A DNA stretch of 64,000 nucleotides from Microbacterium hydrocarbonoxydans (lineage in GTDB: Bacteria; Actinomycetota; Actinomycetes; Actinomycetales; Microbacteriaceae). A program made the translations under genes and the position numbers. Shown here piece by piece: positions 1-8,283 of the stretch (positions are counted from its first letter, which is position 1; each line of letters opens with the position of its first letter). The notes below the pieces were generated by a model, which saw nothing but the letters and a program-made list of their open reading frames with translations, was not told where the DNA came from and made no database searches. The stretch covers positions 62,001-126,000 of the forward strand of contig NZ_JYJB01000009.1 in NCBI RefSeq assembly GCF_000956475.1, read 5' to 3'.

Positions 1-4
1 TCAT
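1..4 (-). CDS. Possible 5' end of a gene leaving the window
   Basis: Read leftwards, an ATG occupies bases 4-2. It is preceded by AGAAAGG about seven bases upstream, a reasonable ribosome binding site. Only one codon lies in the window, so nothing can be said about the product. Bases 5-166 between it and the next gene show no gene I can support. Confidence 0.3.
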
Positions 5-166
5 GGGTCGGCCTTTCTGGCAGGGCCGTGGCGCAGACCGTTCGTGGGGCCGCGCAGGCCGAAGGAGGAGGGGCTGACGCACCGCGAAGACGTGCGGTGG
101 CGCTGGGATCCAGCCTAGCCGCGCTCGCTGTGAGTTGTGCAGGGGGTTCTTGCGGAATGAGAGCCG

Positions 167-685
167 TCAGCGGAGGGCATCGTCGACCTCCCAGAACGAG
201 GGATCGCCGTCGCGACGCGTGAAGCCATGGCGCGGGCCGTCGATCACCGCGATCTCCCGCGCGCCGGCGCCGGAGGCCACGCGCGAGCGCAGATCCTTCC
301 AGAACTCGACGTTCTGCGGCATCCCCAGCCGCTCGGTCGACCGCACCACCTGCATCCGCGTCCCCCAGCCATCGTCGACGAGGCGAACGACGGCGTCGTC
401 AGACTCCACGAAGCGGATGCCGTACTCGCCCTCCTCGAGGATCGAGAACCTGCGCGGCTGCTCCCGCACCACACCGTCGACGATCTCCCTCGTCTCGAGC
501 TCGGGGGCCTGGACGACGAGGGTCGCCCCGAGTTCGTCGAGCATGCGGTTCACCCGGTCTTCGGCCGTCCTGCGGGCGTAGCGACCGCCTGACCTCGAGA
601 CGCCCCTGCGGAGTCCTCGGCCGAGGAACATCGCGCCGATGATCACGGCGACGATGATCGCGACGTAGATGACGGGATTGTCCAC
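167..685 (-). CDS. Membrane-anchored hypothetical protein, 172 aa
   Basis: I do not recognise the family. The N-terminus carries one hydrophobic segment (about residues 5-22, rich in Ile/Val/Ala), then Arg-rich residues. This predicts a single membrane anchor with the remaining ~145 residues in the cytoplasm. That part is mixed and charged with no catalytic motif I can name. The start is a GTG; a TAGATT box (692-697, minus strand) ends six bases before it, so the mRNA is probably leaderless. The gene is divergent from the sensor kinase at 806 and shares its upstream region with it. It could belong to the same stress regulon, but that is inference. Confidence 0.7.
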   Translation of the reverse strand: MDNPVIYVAIIVAVIIGAMFLGRGLRRGVSRSGGRYARRTAEDRVNRMLDELGATLVVQAPELETREIVDGVVREQPRRFSILEEGEYGIRFVESDDAVVRLVDDGWGTRMQVVRSTERLGMPQNVEFWKDLRSRVASGAGAREIAVIDGPRHGFTRRDGDPSFWEVDDALR

Positions 686-731
686 GGCACCAATCTACGC
701 AGGTCCCCGGTCCGGCGATTCGCACGAGGCA

Positions 732-799
732 TACTCCCGCGAGAGCACGGCCGGAGTCTCCCGAGAGCGGATGCCGGGGGAGACCTCGCGGGATAGCAT
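732..799 (+). promoter_or_regulatory. Promoter and candidate operators of the two-component operon
   Basis: Three related elements precede the kinase gene: TACTCCCGCGAGAGCA (732-747), a shorter CTCCCGAGAG (758-767), and an inverted partial copy around 781-795. A TAGCAT -10 box (794-799) ends six bases before the ATG. A near-identical copy of the first element (15 of 16 bases) precedes the SHOCT gene at 2661. This makes it a candidate binding site for the response regulator encoded here. Confidence 0.5.
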
Positions 800-805
800 C
801 GGGGG

Positions 806-1996
806 ATGCCGGACGAGGGGCGCACACCATGGGGCGAGGGGCCGCCATGGGCGACGCGCCGGGCGCGGCTGATCGCTCCGGTGGTGATCGCTTTCGTCGT
901 GCAGGTCCCGGCATCCGTCTGGGGTGCCGTCCGCCCGCATCACGGGGTCCCCTGGCCGGCCGTGCTGCACATCGCGCTCGCCATCGCCGGGCCTCTCGTC
1001 CTGCTCGGCGCCCGCCGTTTCCCCGGCCCCGTCGTCGCGCTCGTGAGCGCCTTCGCGGCTGTCGATCTGCTCATCCTTCCCGTCTCCGGTCCTCCCTACA
1101 TCGCGCTCGCGTTCGCGATCGTCGGCGCCGTGGCGCGCGGAGCTGCGGTGTGGGCGGCGTCATCGGTCGCCACAGCCTGGGCGGTCGTGCTGCTGGTCAC
1201 CTCGTTCGAGGGGCGCGAATGGCGGCCGCCGGCCGTGGTCGTGGCGACCATCGGGCTTGCGGCGTGCTTCGGCGTCGGCGCGTTCGTGCGCACCCGGAGG
1301 GCCCGTTTCGCCGCGATGCGCGCGGAGTCGGCGCGACAGCGGCAGAGCGTCGAGGAGCGCGAACGCGTGCGGATCGCGCGCGAGCTGCATGATGTCCTCG
1401 GGCATGCACTGTCGCAGATCAACGTGCAGGCCGGAGTGGGCCTGCACCTGTTCGATCGCGATCCCGAGCAGGCGCGGGCGGCGCTCGCGAACGTGAAGGA
1501 GTCGTCGAAGCGCGCACTCGATGAGGTCCGCGGGGTGCTCGGGGTTCTGCGCGACGGCGAGACTCCGCTCACGCCAGAGGCGGGCCTCAGTGAGCTGCCC
1601 GGTCTGGTCGCCGGCGCCGCCGGACCAGGATTCGAGACCATGCTCGACGACCGGCTCGCAGGCGCCCTGCCGGACCGATCGACGCAGCTCGCCGCGTACC
1701 GCATCGTCCAGGAGGCGCTGACCAACGTCATCCGCCATTCCCGCGCTCGCCGCGTCGACGTCGTGCTGGAACGCGGGCTGGAGCGGATGCTGACGGTCAG
1801 GGTCACAGACGACGGGCGCGGCCTCGGCGCGCCCGTGTCGACCGCCGGCGGTCACCGGGGGATCCTCGGGATGCAGGAGAGGGCGGCGCTGCTCGGAGGC
1901 TCCGTGACCGTCGCAGACGCGCCGGGTGGCGGTGTCGAGGTCGTCGCCGTGCTGCCGTGGAGATCAGCTGATGCAGGTGCGGAGGAGGACCGATGA
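806..1996 (+). CDS. Two-component sensor histidine kinase (NarL/LuxR partner type)
   Basis: The protein of 396 aa is a membrane sensor kinase. Residues ~20-165 form about five hydrophobic segments with almost no extracellular domain, so the signal is probably sensed in or at the membrane. A HisKA_3 dimerisation domain follows, with phospho-acceptor His195 in RELHDVLGH. A HATPase domain has DDGRGLG near residue 335 and GILGMQERA after it. It should phosphorylate the regulator encoded immediately downstream, whose start overlaps this stop by four bases. The ATG lies six bases after a TAGCAT box and lacks a properly spaced ribosome binding site, suggesting a leaderless transcript. The signal is not evident. 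Confidence 0.9.
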   Translation: MPDEGRTPWGEGPPWATRRARLIAPVVIAFVVQVPASVWGAVRPHHGVPWPAVLHIALAIAGPLVLLGARRFPGPVVALVSAFAAVDLLILPVSGPPYIALAFAIVGAVARGAAVWAASSVATAWAVVLLVTSFEGREWRPPAVVVATIGLAACFGVGAFVRTRRARFAAMRAESARQRQSVEERERVRIARELHDVLGHALSQINVQAGVGLHLFDRDPEQARAALANVKESSKRALDEVRGVLGVLRDGETPLTPEAGLSELPGLVAGAAGPGFETMLDDRLAGALPDRSTQLAAYRIVQEALTNVIRHSRARRVDVVLERGLERMLTVRVTDDGRGLGAPVSTAGGHRGILGMQERAALLGGSVTVADAPGGGVEVVAVLPWRSADAGAEEDR

Positions 1997-2655
1997 TCAG
2001 AGTCGCGCTCGCGGACGACCAGCTGCTCGTGCGAGCCGGGTTCAGAGCCCTGCTGGACTCGGAGCCCGACATCGAGGTCGTCGCCCAAGCATCCGGCGGG
2101 CGGGAGCTGCTCGAGCAGATCAGGCGAACGTCCGTCGACGTCGTGCTCATGGACATCCGGATGCCGGAGGGCGACGGCCTGTGGGCGACCGAGCAGATCG
2201 CCGCCGACCCCGCGCTCGCACACGTGCACGTCGTGATCGTGACGACGTTCGAGCTCGACGAGTACGTGGTGCGCGCCGTGCGTGCGGGCGCCGCGGGCTT
2301 CCTCGTGAAGGACACCGAGCCGGCCGACCTCGTTCGGGCCGTGCGCTCGGTCGCCGCCGGTGACGCGCTGCTGTCGCCGGGTGTCACGAAGACCCTGCTG
2401 GCGCGGATGGCCGCCGGGCTCCGCGAAGCGCCCTCGGGCCCGTCGCTCGAGGTGATCACCGAGCGCGAGCGCGAGGTGCTTCGGCTGGTCGGAATGGGGC
2501 TGACGAACGACGAGATCGCGGAGCGGCTGTTCCTCAGCCCCCTGACCGCGAAGACGCACGTGTCGCGCATCATGAGCAAGCTGCAGGCGCGTGATCGCGT
2601 GCATCTCGTCGTCGTGGCATACGAGACGGGTCTCGTCGCGCCCGGCTGGCAGTGA
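1993..2655 (+). CDS. NarL/FixJ-type response regulator
   Basis: A receiver domain (residues ~1-120) is joined to a LuxR-type helix-turn-helix (~150-215) in 220 aa, the usual length. The acidic pair near D8/D9, phospho-acceptor D54 in VLMDIRMPEGD, a switch Thr near 81 and the conserved Lys in LVKD are all present. The output domain shows ITEREREVLRLVGMG and the KTHVSRIMSKL recognition helix. It overlaps the kinase gene by four bases, so the two are co-translated. Likely targets are the CTCCCGCG-type elements in front of its own operon and of the SHOCT gene. That assignment is inferred from position only. Confidence 0.93.
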   Translation: MIRVALADDQLLVRAGFRALLDSEPDIEVVAQASGGRELLEQIRRTSVDVVLMDIRMPEGDGLWATEQIAADPALAHVHVVIVTTFELDEYVVRAVRAGAAGFLVKDTEPADLVRAVRSVAAGDALLSPGVTKTLLARMAAGLREAPSGPSLEVITEREREVLRLVGMGLTNDEIAERLFLSPLTAKTHVSRIMSKLQARDRVHLVVVAYETGLVAPGWQ

Positions 2656-2660
2656 CGGCG

Positions 2661-2676
2661 TACTCCCGCGGGAGCA
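2661..2676 (+). promoter_or_regulatory. Candidate response-regulator operator
   Basis: TACTCCCGCGGGAGCA lies six bases past the response-regulator stop and about 90 bases before the SHOCT gene. Its core CTCCCGCGGGAG is a perfect 12-bp palindrome. It matches the element at 732-747 in 15 of 16 positions, which links the two promoters. Confidence 0.5.
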
Positions 2677-2767
2677 GTCGAAGAGACGCCCCTGGCCGGA
2701 TTCGCCGCGAGGCTCGGACGAGGAGGCTGATGTGCACCGGTCGAGACACGACCGGACGAATCGAGGG

Positions 2768-3079
2768 ATGCACATCATGCTCAGCACAGTCGCGGCGATG
2801 ACCGCACAGCACGTCGGCTACTGGGGCGGCGGAGCCCCGTTCTGGCCCTTCTTCATCATCTTCCCGCTGATGTTCCTGCTCGTCGTGGGCCTGATCATCA
2901 GCCTCGTCGTCAGGCGTCGCCGGTTCGGCGCCTATGGGCCGCCGTGGGCGCAGGCCCACACTCCGGGTGCGCGCAGCGCCGAGCAGACCCTCGCAGAGCG
3001 CTTCGCGAAGGGCGACATCGACGAGACCGAGTACCGCGCCCGCCTCGAGGTGCTCAGGGCCAATCGCCCGGAGATGTGA
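2768..3079 (+). CDS. Small SHOCT-domain membrane protein
   Basis: The product is 103 aa from the ATG at 2768; a second in-frame ATG lies three codons on. It has one strongly hydrophobic segment (about residues 24-48), a basic RRRRF stop-transfer cluster, then a linker. It ends in a short SHOCT-type helical pair around residues 75-100 (ERFAKGDIDETEYRARLEVL). SHOCT domains are common C-terminal oligomerisation modules. The 112-base leader contains the operator-like palindrome at 2661 and an inverted repeat CCGGTCG/CGACCGG (2737-2755). Its place behind the kinase-regulator pair and the shared operator suggest it is a target or accessory of that system. Confidence 0.8.
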   Translation: MHIMLSTVAAMTAQHVGYWGGGAPFWPFFIIFPLMFLLVVGLIISLVVRRRRFGAYGPPWAQAHTPGARSAEQTLAERFAKGDIDETEYRARLEVLRANRPEM

Positions 3080-3085
3080 CGCGCC

Positions 3086-3125
3086 GCGTCGTTGCCCGGG
3101 CCGGCCACGGTCCGGGCATCGTCGC
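3086..3125. terminator. Candidate bidirectional terminator
   Basis: Arms at 3086-3099 and 3112-3125 pair over 14 bp with two mismatches. They lie in the 48-bp gap between two convergent genes. There is no clear T-tract, as is usual in such GC-rich genomes. Confidence 0.45.
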
Positions 3126-3127
3126 GT

Positions 3128-4045
3128 TCAGCCCAGCAGGGTCATCACCAGAAGCAGCACGGGCAGGCATCCGATCGTCGTGAGGAAGACCGTGTCGCGC
3201 GAGATCGCCTCGCCGATGTCGTAGCGCTGCGAGTAGTTGAACACGTTCTGCGCGGTCGGAAGCGCGGCGAGTACGACGACGATCAGCGTCTGCGCCGCAG
3301 AGAGCCCGAACAGCAGGGCGGCAGCCCAGGCGATGACGGGCATCGCGATCAGTTTCAGGATGCTGGCCAGGATCACGTCGCGGCGGTGGCCCTGCGTGCC
3401 CAGCACGCGCTGGCCGTGCAGGGAGATGCCGTAGCTGATCAGGAGCACGGGGACGGCGGCGTTCGCGATCAGCTGGACGGGGTCCATCACGATGTCGGGC
3501 ACCGTGATGCCGAACACCGACACGAGGGTGCCCAGCAGCGAGCCGATGATGATCGGGTTGGTGGCCGTGCGCAGGAGGGTGCGGCGGATCGAGATCTTCT
3601 CGCTCGTCACGGCGTCGAGGATCGTGAGGGAGATCGGCGTGAAGATCAGCAGCTGCATGAGGATCACGGGCGCAGGGTACGCGGCGCTGCCGAGCAGATA
3701 GATCGACAGCGGGATGCCGATGTTGTTCGAGTTCACCTGGCCGGCCGAGAGCGCCCCGATCACGGTCTCGCCGATCGACCGCTTCCACACGAGCCTCGCG
3801 ACGAGTGCATATGCGGCGATCACGGCGACCGCGGCGACGGCCGAGACAGGCAGCAGCGCCGAGAACAGCATCTTCGCGTCGGCGTGCGCGAGGACGCTGA
3901 AGAGCAGGAACGGCGACAGCACGAAGAAGATGAGCCGCCCCAGCACGTGGCGGGCGTGCGGCCCCAGGAGGTCGATGCGCCCGATGATGTACCCGAGGGC
4001 GATCGCGACGGCCACCACGGCGAATCCGGTGAGCGTCTCAAGCAT
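3128..4045 (-). CDS. AEC-family (auxin efflux carrier type) transporter
   Basis: The 305-aa protein is hydrophobic throughout, with about ten predicted membrane segments. The first includes LGYIIGRIDLLGPHARHVLGRL, typical of the AEC/membrane-transport-protein family, which exports small organic acids such as malate or auxin-like compounds. The start is taken at 4045 because longer versions would read into the neighbouring ATPase gene. A TACGCT box (4052-4057, minus strand) also ends exactly six bases before this ATG, a leaderless arrangement. The central AGQVNSNNIGIPLSIYLLG region matches the family's substrate-path segment. The substrate cannot be predicted. Confidence 0.85.
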   Translation of the reverse strand: MLETLTGFAVVAVAIALGYIIGRIDLLGPHARHVLGRLIFFVLSPFLLFSVLAHADAKMLFSALLPVSAVAAVAVIAAYALVARLVWKRSIGETVIGALSAGQVNSNNIGIPLSIYLLGSAAYPAPVILMQLLIFTPISLTILDAVTSEKISIRRTLLRTATNPIIIGSLLGTLVSVFGITVPDIVMDPVQLIANAAVPVLLISYGISLHGQRVLGTQGHRRDVILASILKLIAMPVIAWAAALLFGLSAAQTLIVVVLAALPTAQNVFNYSQRYDIGEAISRDTVFLTTIGCLPVLLLVMTLLG

Positions 4046-4076
4046 GATTCGAGCGTAACCGGGGGAGGGCGGCGGG

Positions 4077-7000
4077 TCAGACCGGAGCGACCCCGTGCGC
4101 GCGGGCGAACGCCTCGAGAACCGTCTCCGGGATGATGTGGAGCTCGGCATCAGGGACATCGTTCGTCGCGATGTGGTCGGCCTGCAGGCCTTCGATCTCC
4201 TCCGCGAAGATGCGTGCGCTGCGTCCGTTCGCCCGCTCGTTCTCGGGGAGGGCTCGGTAGGCGGCGGCGGTCAGCGCGGCGAGTCCGGCGGAGTCGACGG
4301 TCCATGTCTTCGTGAGGATCCGCACGACGATCTCGGCGACCTCCTCCGGGGAGTAGTCGGCGAAGTGCACGGTGTGCGGCACGCGCGAGCGGAGCCCGGG
4401 ATTCGCAGTGAAGAAGACATCCATCTCGGCGGCGTATCCGGCGAGGATCGCGACGAACTTGTCACGGTCGTTCTCGAGACGTGGAAGCAGCGTCGCGATC
4501 ACGGCCTGGCCGTAGTCGGAGGAGCCTGCGCGACCGCGGAAGAGATCGTATGCCTCGTCGATGAACATGACTCCGCCCATCGCCTCGTCGATCGCGAGAG
4601 ACGTGCGCTCCTCGCTCTGCCCGACGGCAGACCCCACGAGAGCGGCGCGGTTCACCTCCTTGACGGTCGGCTTGCTCAGCACGCCGAGCTCGTGGAAGAG
4701 CTGGGCGACGATGCGCGCGACCGTGGTCTTGCCCGTGCCAGGGCTGCCCGTGAAGGTGACGTGATACGTGGGTCGCGAGATGGTCGCATCGGCCTGGATG
4801 CGCCGCTGATCGGCGTTGACGCGGTTGACGAGCTTCGCGACCCAGGCCTTGACCTCGGCGAGACCCACCATGCCGTCGAGCTCCGCGAGCAGATCTCTCA
4901 CCGCGGTCGACGAGCCCTCGGCATCCGCGTCGATCCCCGCGACCGCGTAGAGATCGTCGTCGGCGATCAGACGGTAGTCCTCGACGGTCCGGGTGCGGAG
5001 CTCGTGCACGCGGTCCACCTGGCGGCCGATGAGCTCCTGGTTGAAGTTGCGCACCCAGCGAGCGTTGCTGCGATCGGCGCTCTGCGTGTACCCGCGCGTG
5101 AGGATCCGCCGGTACAGCTCCTCGTCCTCGAGTTCGTAGTCGGTGTCTCGGAGCGCCTTCACGCCGATCGTGGCCAGCTCCTCGCCGGTGTAGTCCTCGA
5201 AATCGAAGCGGTTGGGCGCCCGCGATTCCAGCCCCGCGTTCATGTCGAGCAGTCGCTGCATCTTGTCGGTGTACCCCGCGAAGATGATCATGAGGTCGTC
5301 TCGATGGTTCTCCATGTAGGCGATGATCGTGTCGATCACCTCCTGGCCGTAGTCCTCTTCGAAATCCTGGGCCAGCGAGTAGGCCTCGTCGATGAAGAGG
5401 ATGCCGCCGCGTGCGCTGTCGAGCACCTTCTCGGTCATCGGGGCCGAATCGCCGATGTACCTTCCGACGAGATCGGCGCGGCCCGCCTCCACGAACACGT
5501 CCGACGAGACGACGCCCTCTGCATACAGGGCCTTACCCAGCAGGCGCGCCACTGTGGTCTTGCCTGTGCCCGGATTGCCGAGGAACAGGCTGTGCAGCGT
5601 CAGCGGCATGGACTTGAGGCCGATCACGGCCCGTTCGCGGTTGATGACCGCGTTCTTCACGAACTGTGCGGCCTGCGCCTTCACCGTGCGGAGGCCGACC
5701 AGATGGTTGAGTGCGGTCAGCGAGTCCTCGCGCACCCCGGTGACATCTGACCCGTCGGCGACTGCGCCGGCGATGCGTGCCGAATCAGGAAGAGAGGAGG
5801 TGACCATTGCGCCCCTCGCGCCGTCGTGGCCGCCCGGAGAGCCCTGCGACAGCCGGGCGTATCCGCCGCGCGTGATCTTGGGCGCCGCGCCGGAGGCGAA
5901 GGACGAGATAGCGAGCGAGGACTGGTCCTGGATGTTGAGCTCATCGCCTGGTGGGCAGTCGAGCACGTCGATGTCGATGGATGCCTGCCCCTTCGCCGTC
6001 ACGGAGCACTGATTGCGCGCGTTCGGGCGCACGCTCAGCCTGCCGGCGCTGGTCACCCGCGCCTGATCGCGTGTCGCGAGCCGGAACAACGAGCACGACT
6101 CGAGTGAGACGACGCTCGAGCCGCCGAAGTCCGCCCACCCCAGCTCGCACATGAGAGCCGAGAGGCGGCCCTCGCCCACGACCGTGACCGTGGCCCTCGA
6201 GTCGGCAGGGCCGGCGCGCAGTTCGCAGGCGGTCGCCGTGACTGCACCCTCGGAGTACAGGGCGGGAAGCTCGGCAGCCGGGTGGGTGCGTATCGTGACG
6301 CCGTGCATCGAGAGGTCGGCCGCTGCACTGACATGCACGGCATTGGTCGCGGCCGGATGCTCGATGGTGAGGTTCGTGAGGGTGACGTGGGCTGCGGGCG
6401 GGATGGTCAGCCGGCCACGCAGCACGATGCGGTCGCGCCGGCCCTCGCCGTCGAGGTTCACCTCGCATTCGAACTCGCCGCAGGCAAGGTCGTCGAACGC
6501 GTACTCGCCCTCCTCGAGCACGAGCGTGTCGCCCGGTCTGAGTCTCGGCTGCACGTCGGTCGCGAAGCTGCGGCCCTGTGCTGCGGGCCAGAGCACTCGC
6601 TGAGGACCGGATCCCGCGCGCGGGCGGGGCGCCTTGCGAGGCACGGCGGTCGCCCGCACGACTTCGGCGAGCGGGCTCTCGCACTGCACCAGTGCGTCGG
6701 ACTCGGCGACGACTTTGAGGGGCGCCCCGGTCACGGACTCGATCTCCGAGATTCGCAGAGTCGCCGCGTTCGCCTGCGCCTCGAACGCCTGATCGCCGCT
6801 GAGACGGATGCTCTCGAGGTCGAGGGTCGCTCCGCTGAGCGAGCGGATCGTGCGCTTTCCCGGTACCGGCGCGAGCTCGAGGGGCGAGTACCCGCGCACC
6901 TGTCCGCCGTCTGCGGCGAGTACGAGATGTGCGGCGCACCTGATGAGGTCGGCGGTGCCTCCGCGCACCTCGAGTCCGCCGAGGCGGGACGACGTGGCGT

Positions 7001-7430
7001 GCAGGCGTGCACCCGCAGCGATCCTGACGGTGATGAGGTCTTCGTCATCTGCGACGACGACCCGGTCGAGCACCAGTGTGCCGCGGTCGACGGCCACCGT
7101 GAGCGTGCTGGCCGTCGCGTCACCGGCGATGCGGCAGTCCGTGATGCTGAGGTACGCATCGGCGCCGAGTGTCATGGCGATCGCGTTCGTCCGAGGTGGC
7201 GCGCTCAACGTCAGGGCGGCGACGGCGCACGCGCCGTACGGCGCGATCGTGCCGATCACCGTCGTCGCTGCGGGGCCACCCTCGCCCGTGAGCGTCACGC
7301 CGTTGAGCGTGACCGAGCCGATCGAGTGGGCGCCGGGGGCGAGCGAGAGGATGTCGCCGGGTCGCGCCTGCGCCAGGGCAGCGGCGATCGGCATCCGGTC
7401 AGGCGCGGTTCCGACGTAGAAGGTGGTCAC
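4077..7430 (-). CDS. Beta-helix protein fused to two CbxX/CfqX-type AAA ATPase domains
   Basis: The 1117-aa protein has an N-terminal half (~1-570) that looks like right-handed beta-helix repeats. It is built twice on a P-x-A-L-x-x-A-x-PGD-x-L-x-L-x-x-G pattern: QARPGDILSLAPG near the start, and RLRPGDTLVLEEG about 300 residues later. The C-terminal half has two CbbX/EccA-like AAA modules. Walker A is GNPGTGKTT (~615) in the first and GSPGTGKTT (~893) in the second; Walker B is ILFIDEAY and VMFIDEAY. The start is taken as the GTG at 7430 because GAGGAA precedes it by ten bases; an in-frame GTG at 7451 has no such site. No ESX or Rubisco genes are nearby. The role is unknown, but remodelling of a partner protein recognised by the helix is plausible. 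Confidence 0.82.
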   Translation of the reverse strand: MTTFYVGTAPDRMPIAAALAQARPGDILSLAPGAHSIGSVTLNGVTLTGEGGPAATTVIGTIAPYGACAVAALTLSAPPRTNAIAMTLGADAYLSITDCRIAGDATASTLTVAVDRGTLVLDRVVVADDEDLITVRIAAGARLHATSSRLGGLEVRGGTADLIRCAAHLVLAADGGQVRGYSPLELAPVPGKRTIRSLSGATLDLESIRLSGDQAFEAQANAATLRISEIESVTGAPLKVVAESDALVQCESPLAEVVRATAVPRKAPRPRAGSGPQRVLWPAAQGRSFATDVQPRLRPGDTLVLEEGEYAFDDLACGEFECEVNLDGEGRRDRIVLRGRLTIPPAAHVTLTNLTIEHPAATNAVHVSAAADLSMHGVTIRTHPAAELPALYSEGAVTATACELRAGPADSRATVTVVGEGRLSALMCELGWADFGGSSVVSLESCSLFRLATRDQARVTSAGRLSVRPNARNQCSVTAKGQASIDIDVLDCPPGDELNIQDQSSLAISSFASGAAPKITRGGYARLSQGSPGGHDGARGAMVTSSLPDSARIAGAVADGSDVTGVREDSLTALNHLVGLRTVKAQAAQFVKNAVINRERAVIGLKSMPLTLHSLFLGNPGTGKTTVARLLGKALYAEGVVSSDVFVEAGRADLVGRYIGDSAPMTEKVLDSARGGILFIDEAYSLAQDFEEDYGQEVIDTIIAYMENHRDDLMIIFAGYTDKMQRLLDMNAGLESRAPNRFDFEDYTGEELATIGVKALRDTDYELEDEELYRRILTRGYTQSADRSNARWVRNFNQELIGRQVDRVHELRTRTVEDYRLIADDDLYAVAGIDADAEGSSTAVRDLLAELDGMVGLAEVKAWVAKLVNRVNADQRRIQADATISRPTYHVTFTGSPGTGKTTVARIVAQLFHELGVLSKPTVKEVNRAALVGSAVGQSEERTSLAIDEAMGGVMFIDEAYDLFRGRAGSSDYGQAVIATLLPRLENDRDKFVAILAGYAAEMDVFFTANPGLRSRVPHTVHFADYSPEEVAEIVVRILTKTWTVDSAGLAALTAAAYRALPENERANGRSARIFAEEIEGLQADHIATNDVPDAELHIIPETVLEAFARAHGVAPV

Positions 7431-7582
7431 GGGCGGGCGGTTCCTCGGCACGAGACGGTTTCACGGACCGTGTACTGCGCGACTGCACCCATGGACCCAG
7501 TATCGCGCAGAGGGTGCAGGGGCCGGCATAGCGCTCCGCCGACCCGCTCCGCGGGCCGACGGAAGTACGCCGATCACGACGC

Positions 7583-7599
7583 GAACTCCCGCGGAGTTC
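7583..7599. promoter_or_regulatory. Palindromic operator candidate upstream of the AAA ATPase gene
   Basis: GAACTCC-CGC-GGAGTTC is a perfect 7-bp inverted repeat with a 3-base centre. It shares the CTCCCGCG-GAG core with the elements at 732 and 2661. It may therefore be a third site for the same response regulator, or the site of another regulator. Confidence 0.4.
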
Positions 7600-7695
7600 C
7601 GAGGCGAGTGTTCTCATCCCCGTTCGATCGCTCGACGACCGTAGTCGGAGCATCCGGAGTCGGCGGCGGAAACCCGCCCTCTCCAGGGCAAAGCA

Positions 7696-7729
7696 AAACC
7701 CCCGCCATGTAGAAGCTAGGCGAGGGTTT
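7696..7729 (-). terminator. Terminator of the tRNA transcript
   Basis: Arms 7696-7706 and 7719-7729 pair over 11 bp with one G-U. Read on the minus strand, the hairpin is followed by a TTTT run. It lies 26 bases downstream of tRNA-Phe, the last tRNA of the cluster. Confidence 0.75.
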
Positions 7730-7755
7730 CTAAGGTGATTGTAATGATCACCCTG

Positions 7756-7828
7756 TGGCTCCGACGGGCGTCGATCCCGTGACCTCACGATTTTCAGTCG
7801 TGCGCTCTACCAACTGAGCTACAGAGCC
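7756..7828 (-). tRNA. tRNA-Phe (GAA)
   Basis: A 73-base cloverleaf. The acceptor stem GGCTCTG pairs with CGGAGCC, the anticodon loop CTGAAAA gives GAA, and the discriminator is A. It is last in a Glu-Asp-Phe cluster. Confidence 0.95.
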
Positions 7829-7896
7829 GTGCGACCGGCGAACCTGTCGCATCTAGACGAAAGGCCCTCTCCGAAAAAAGGACCCATCGCTCAGAG

Positions 7897-7970
7897 CGAC
7901 CCTGACGGGACTTGAACCCGCGACCTCCGCCGTGACAGGGCGGCACGCTAACCAACTGCGCTACAGGGCC
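7897..7970 (-). tRNA. tRNA-Asp (GTC)
   Basis: A 74-base cloverleaf. The acceptor stem GGCCCTG pairs with CAGGGTC, the anticodon loop CTGTCAC gives GTC, and the discriminator is G. It is the middle gene of the cluster. Confidence 0.95.
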
Positions 7971-7999
7971 ATACTTGTTTTCAATTGTATCGGATGGAG

Positions 8000-8072
8000 T
8001 GACCCCAACGGGATTCGAACCCGTGCTACCGCCGTGAAAGGGCGGCGTCCTAGGCCGCTAAACGATGGGGCC
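8000..8072 (-). tRNA. tRNA-Glu (TTC)
   Basis: A 73-base cloverleaf. The acceptor stem GGCCCCA pairs with TGGGGTC, the anticodon loop CTTTCAC gives TTC, and the discriminator is A. It is the first gene of the cluster, so the promoter should lie just upstream (8073-8110). Confidence 0.95.
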
Positions 8073-8224
8073 GAGTCAGTCCCGGGGGACTTCCTTGCCG
8101 ACGCTCAAGCATAAGGGATGTTTCGACCAAATCGCGAATCGAGGGCGAGTCTGCTTACGCCCGGGCGTGTTTCGGAGGACGATGGATGCTGTTCACCGTG
8201 CCCGCGGATGCACCGCAGACCCTG

Positions 8225-8252
8225 TTGCGGATGTGAAAGTTGTTGTTACTGT
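8225..8252 (+). promoter_or_regulatory. Predicted promoter of the M23 peptidase gene
   Basis: TTGCGG (8225-8230), a 16-base spacer and TACTGT (8247-8252) form a housekeeping-like promoter. Transcription would start near 8259. That is either right at the GTG at 8260 (leaderless) or 25 bases before the GTG at 8284, which has its own ribosome binding site. Confidence 0.45.
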
Positions 8253-8283
8253 GGCATGAGTGAAACTGGGCGGAAGGGTCCGT

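Larger units (their letters stand above)
7431..7755. other. Intergenic region between the AAA ATPase gene and the tRNA cluster
   Basis: These 325 bases contain no gene I can support. They hold a perfect palindromic element (7583-7599) about 150 bases upstream of the ATPase start. They also hold the terminator of the tRNA transcript (7696-7729). Nothing else stands out. Confidence 0.6.

Noticed and set aside
7756..8072. tRNA cluster as an integration site for a mobile element
   Set aside because: No integrase, no duplicated tRNA 3' end and no atypical genes lie next to it.
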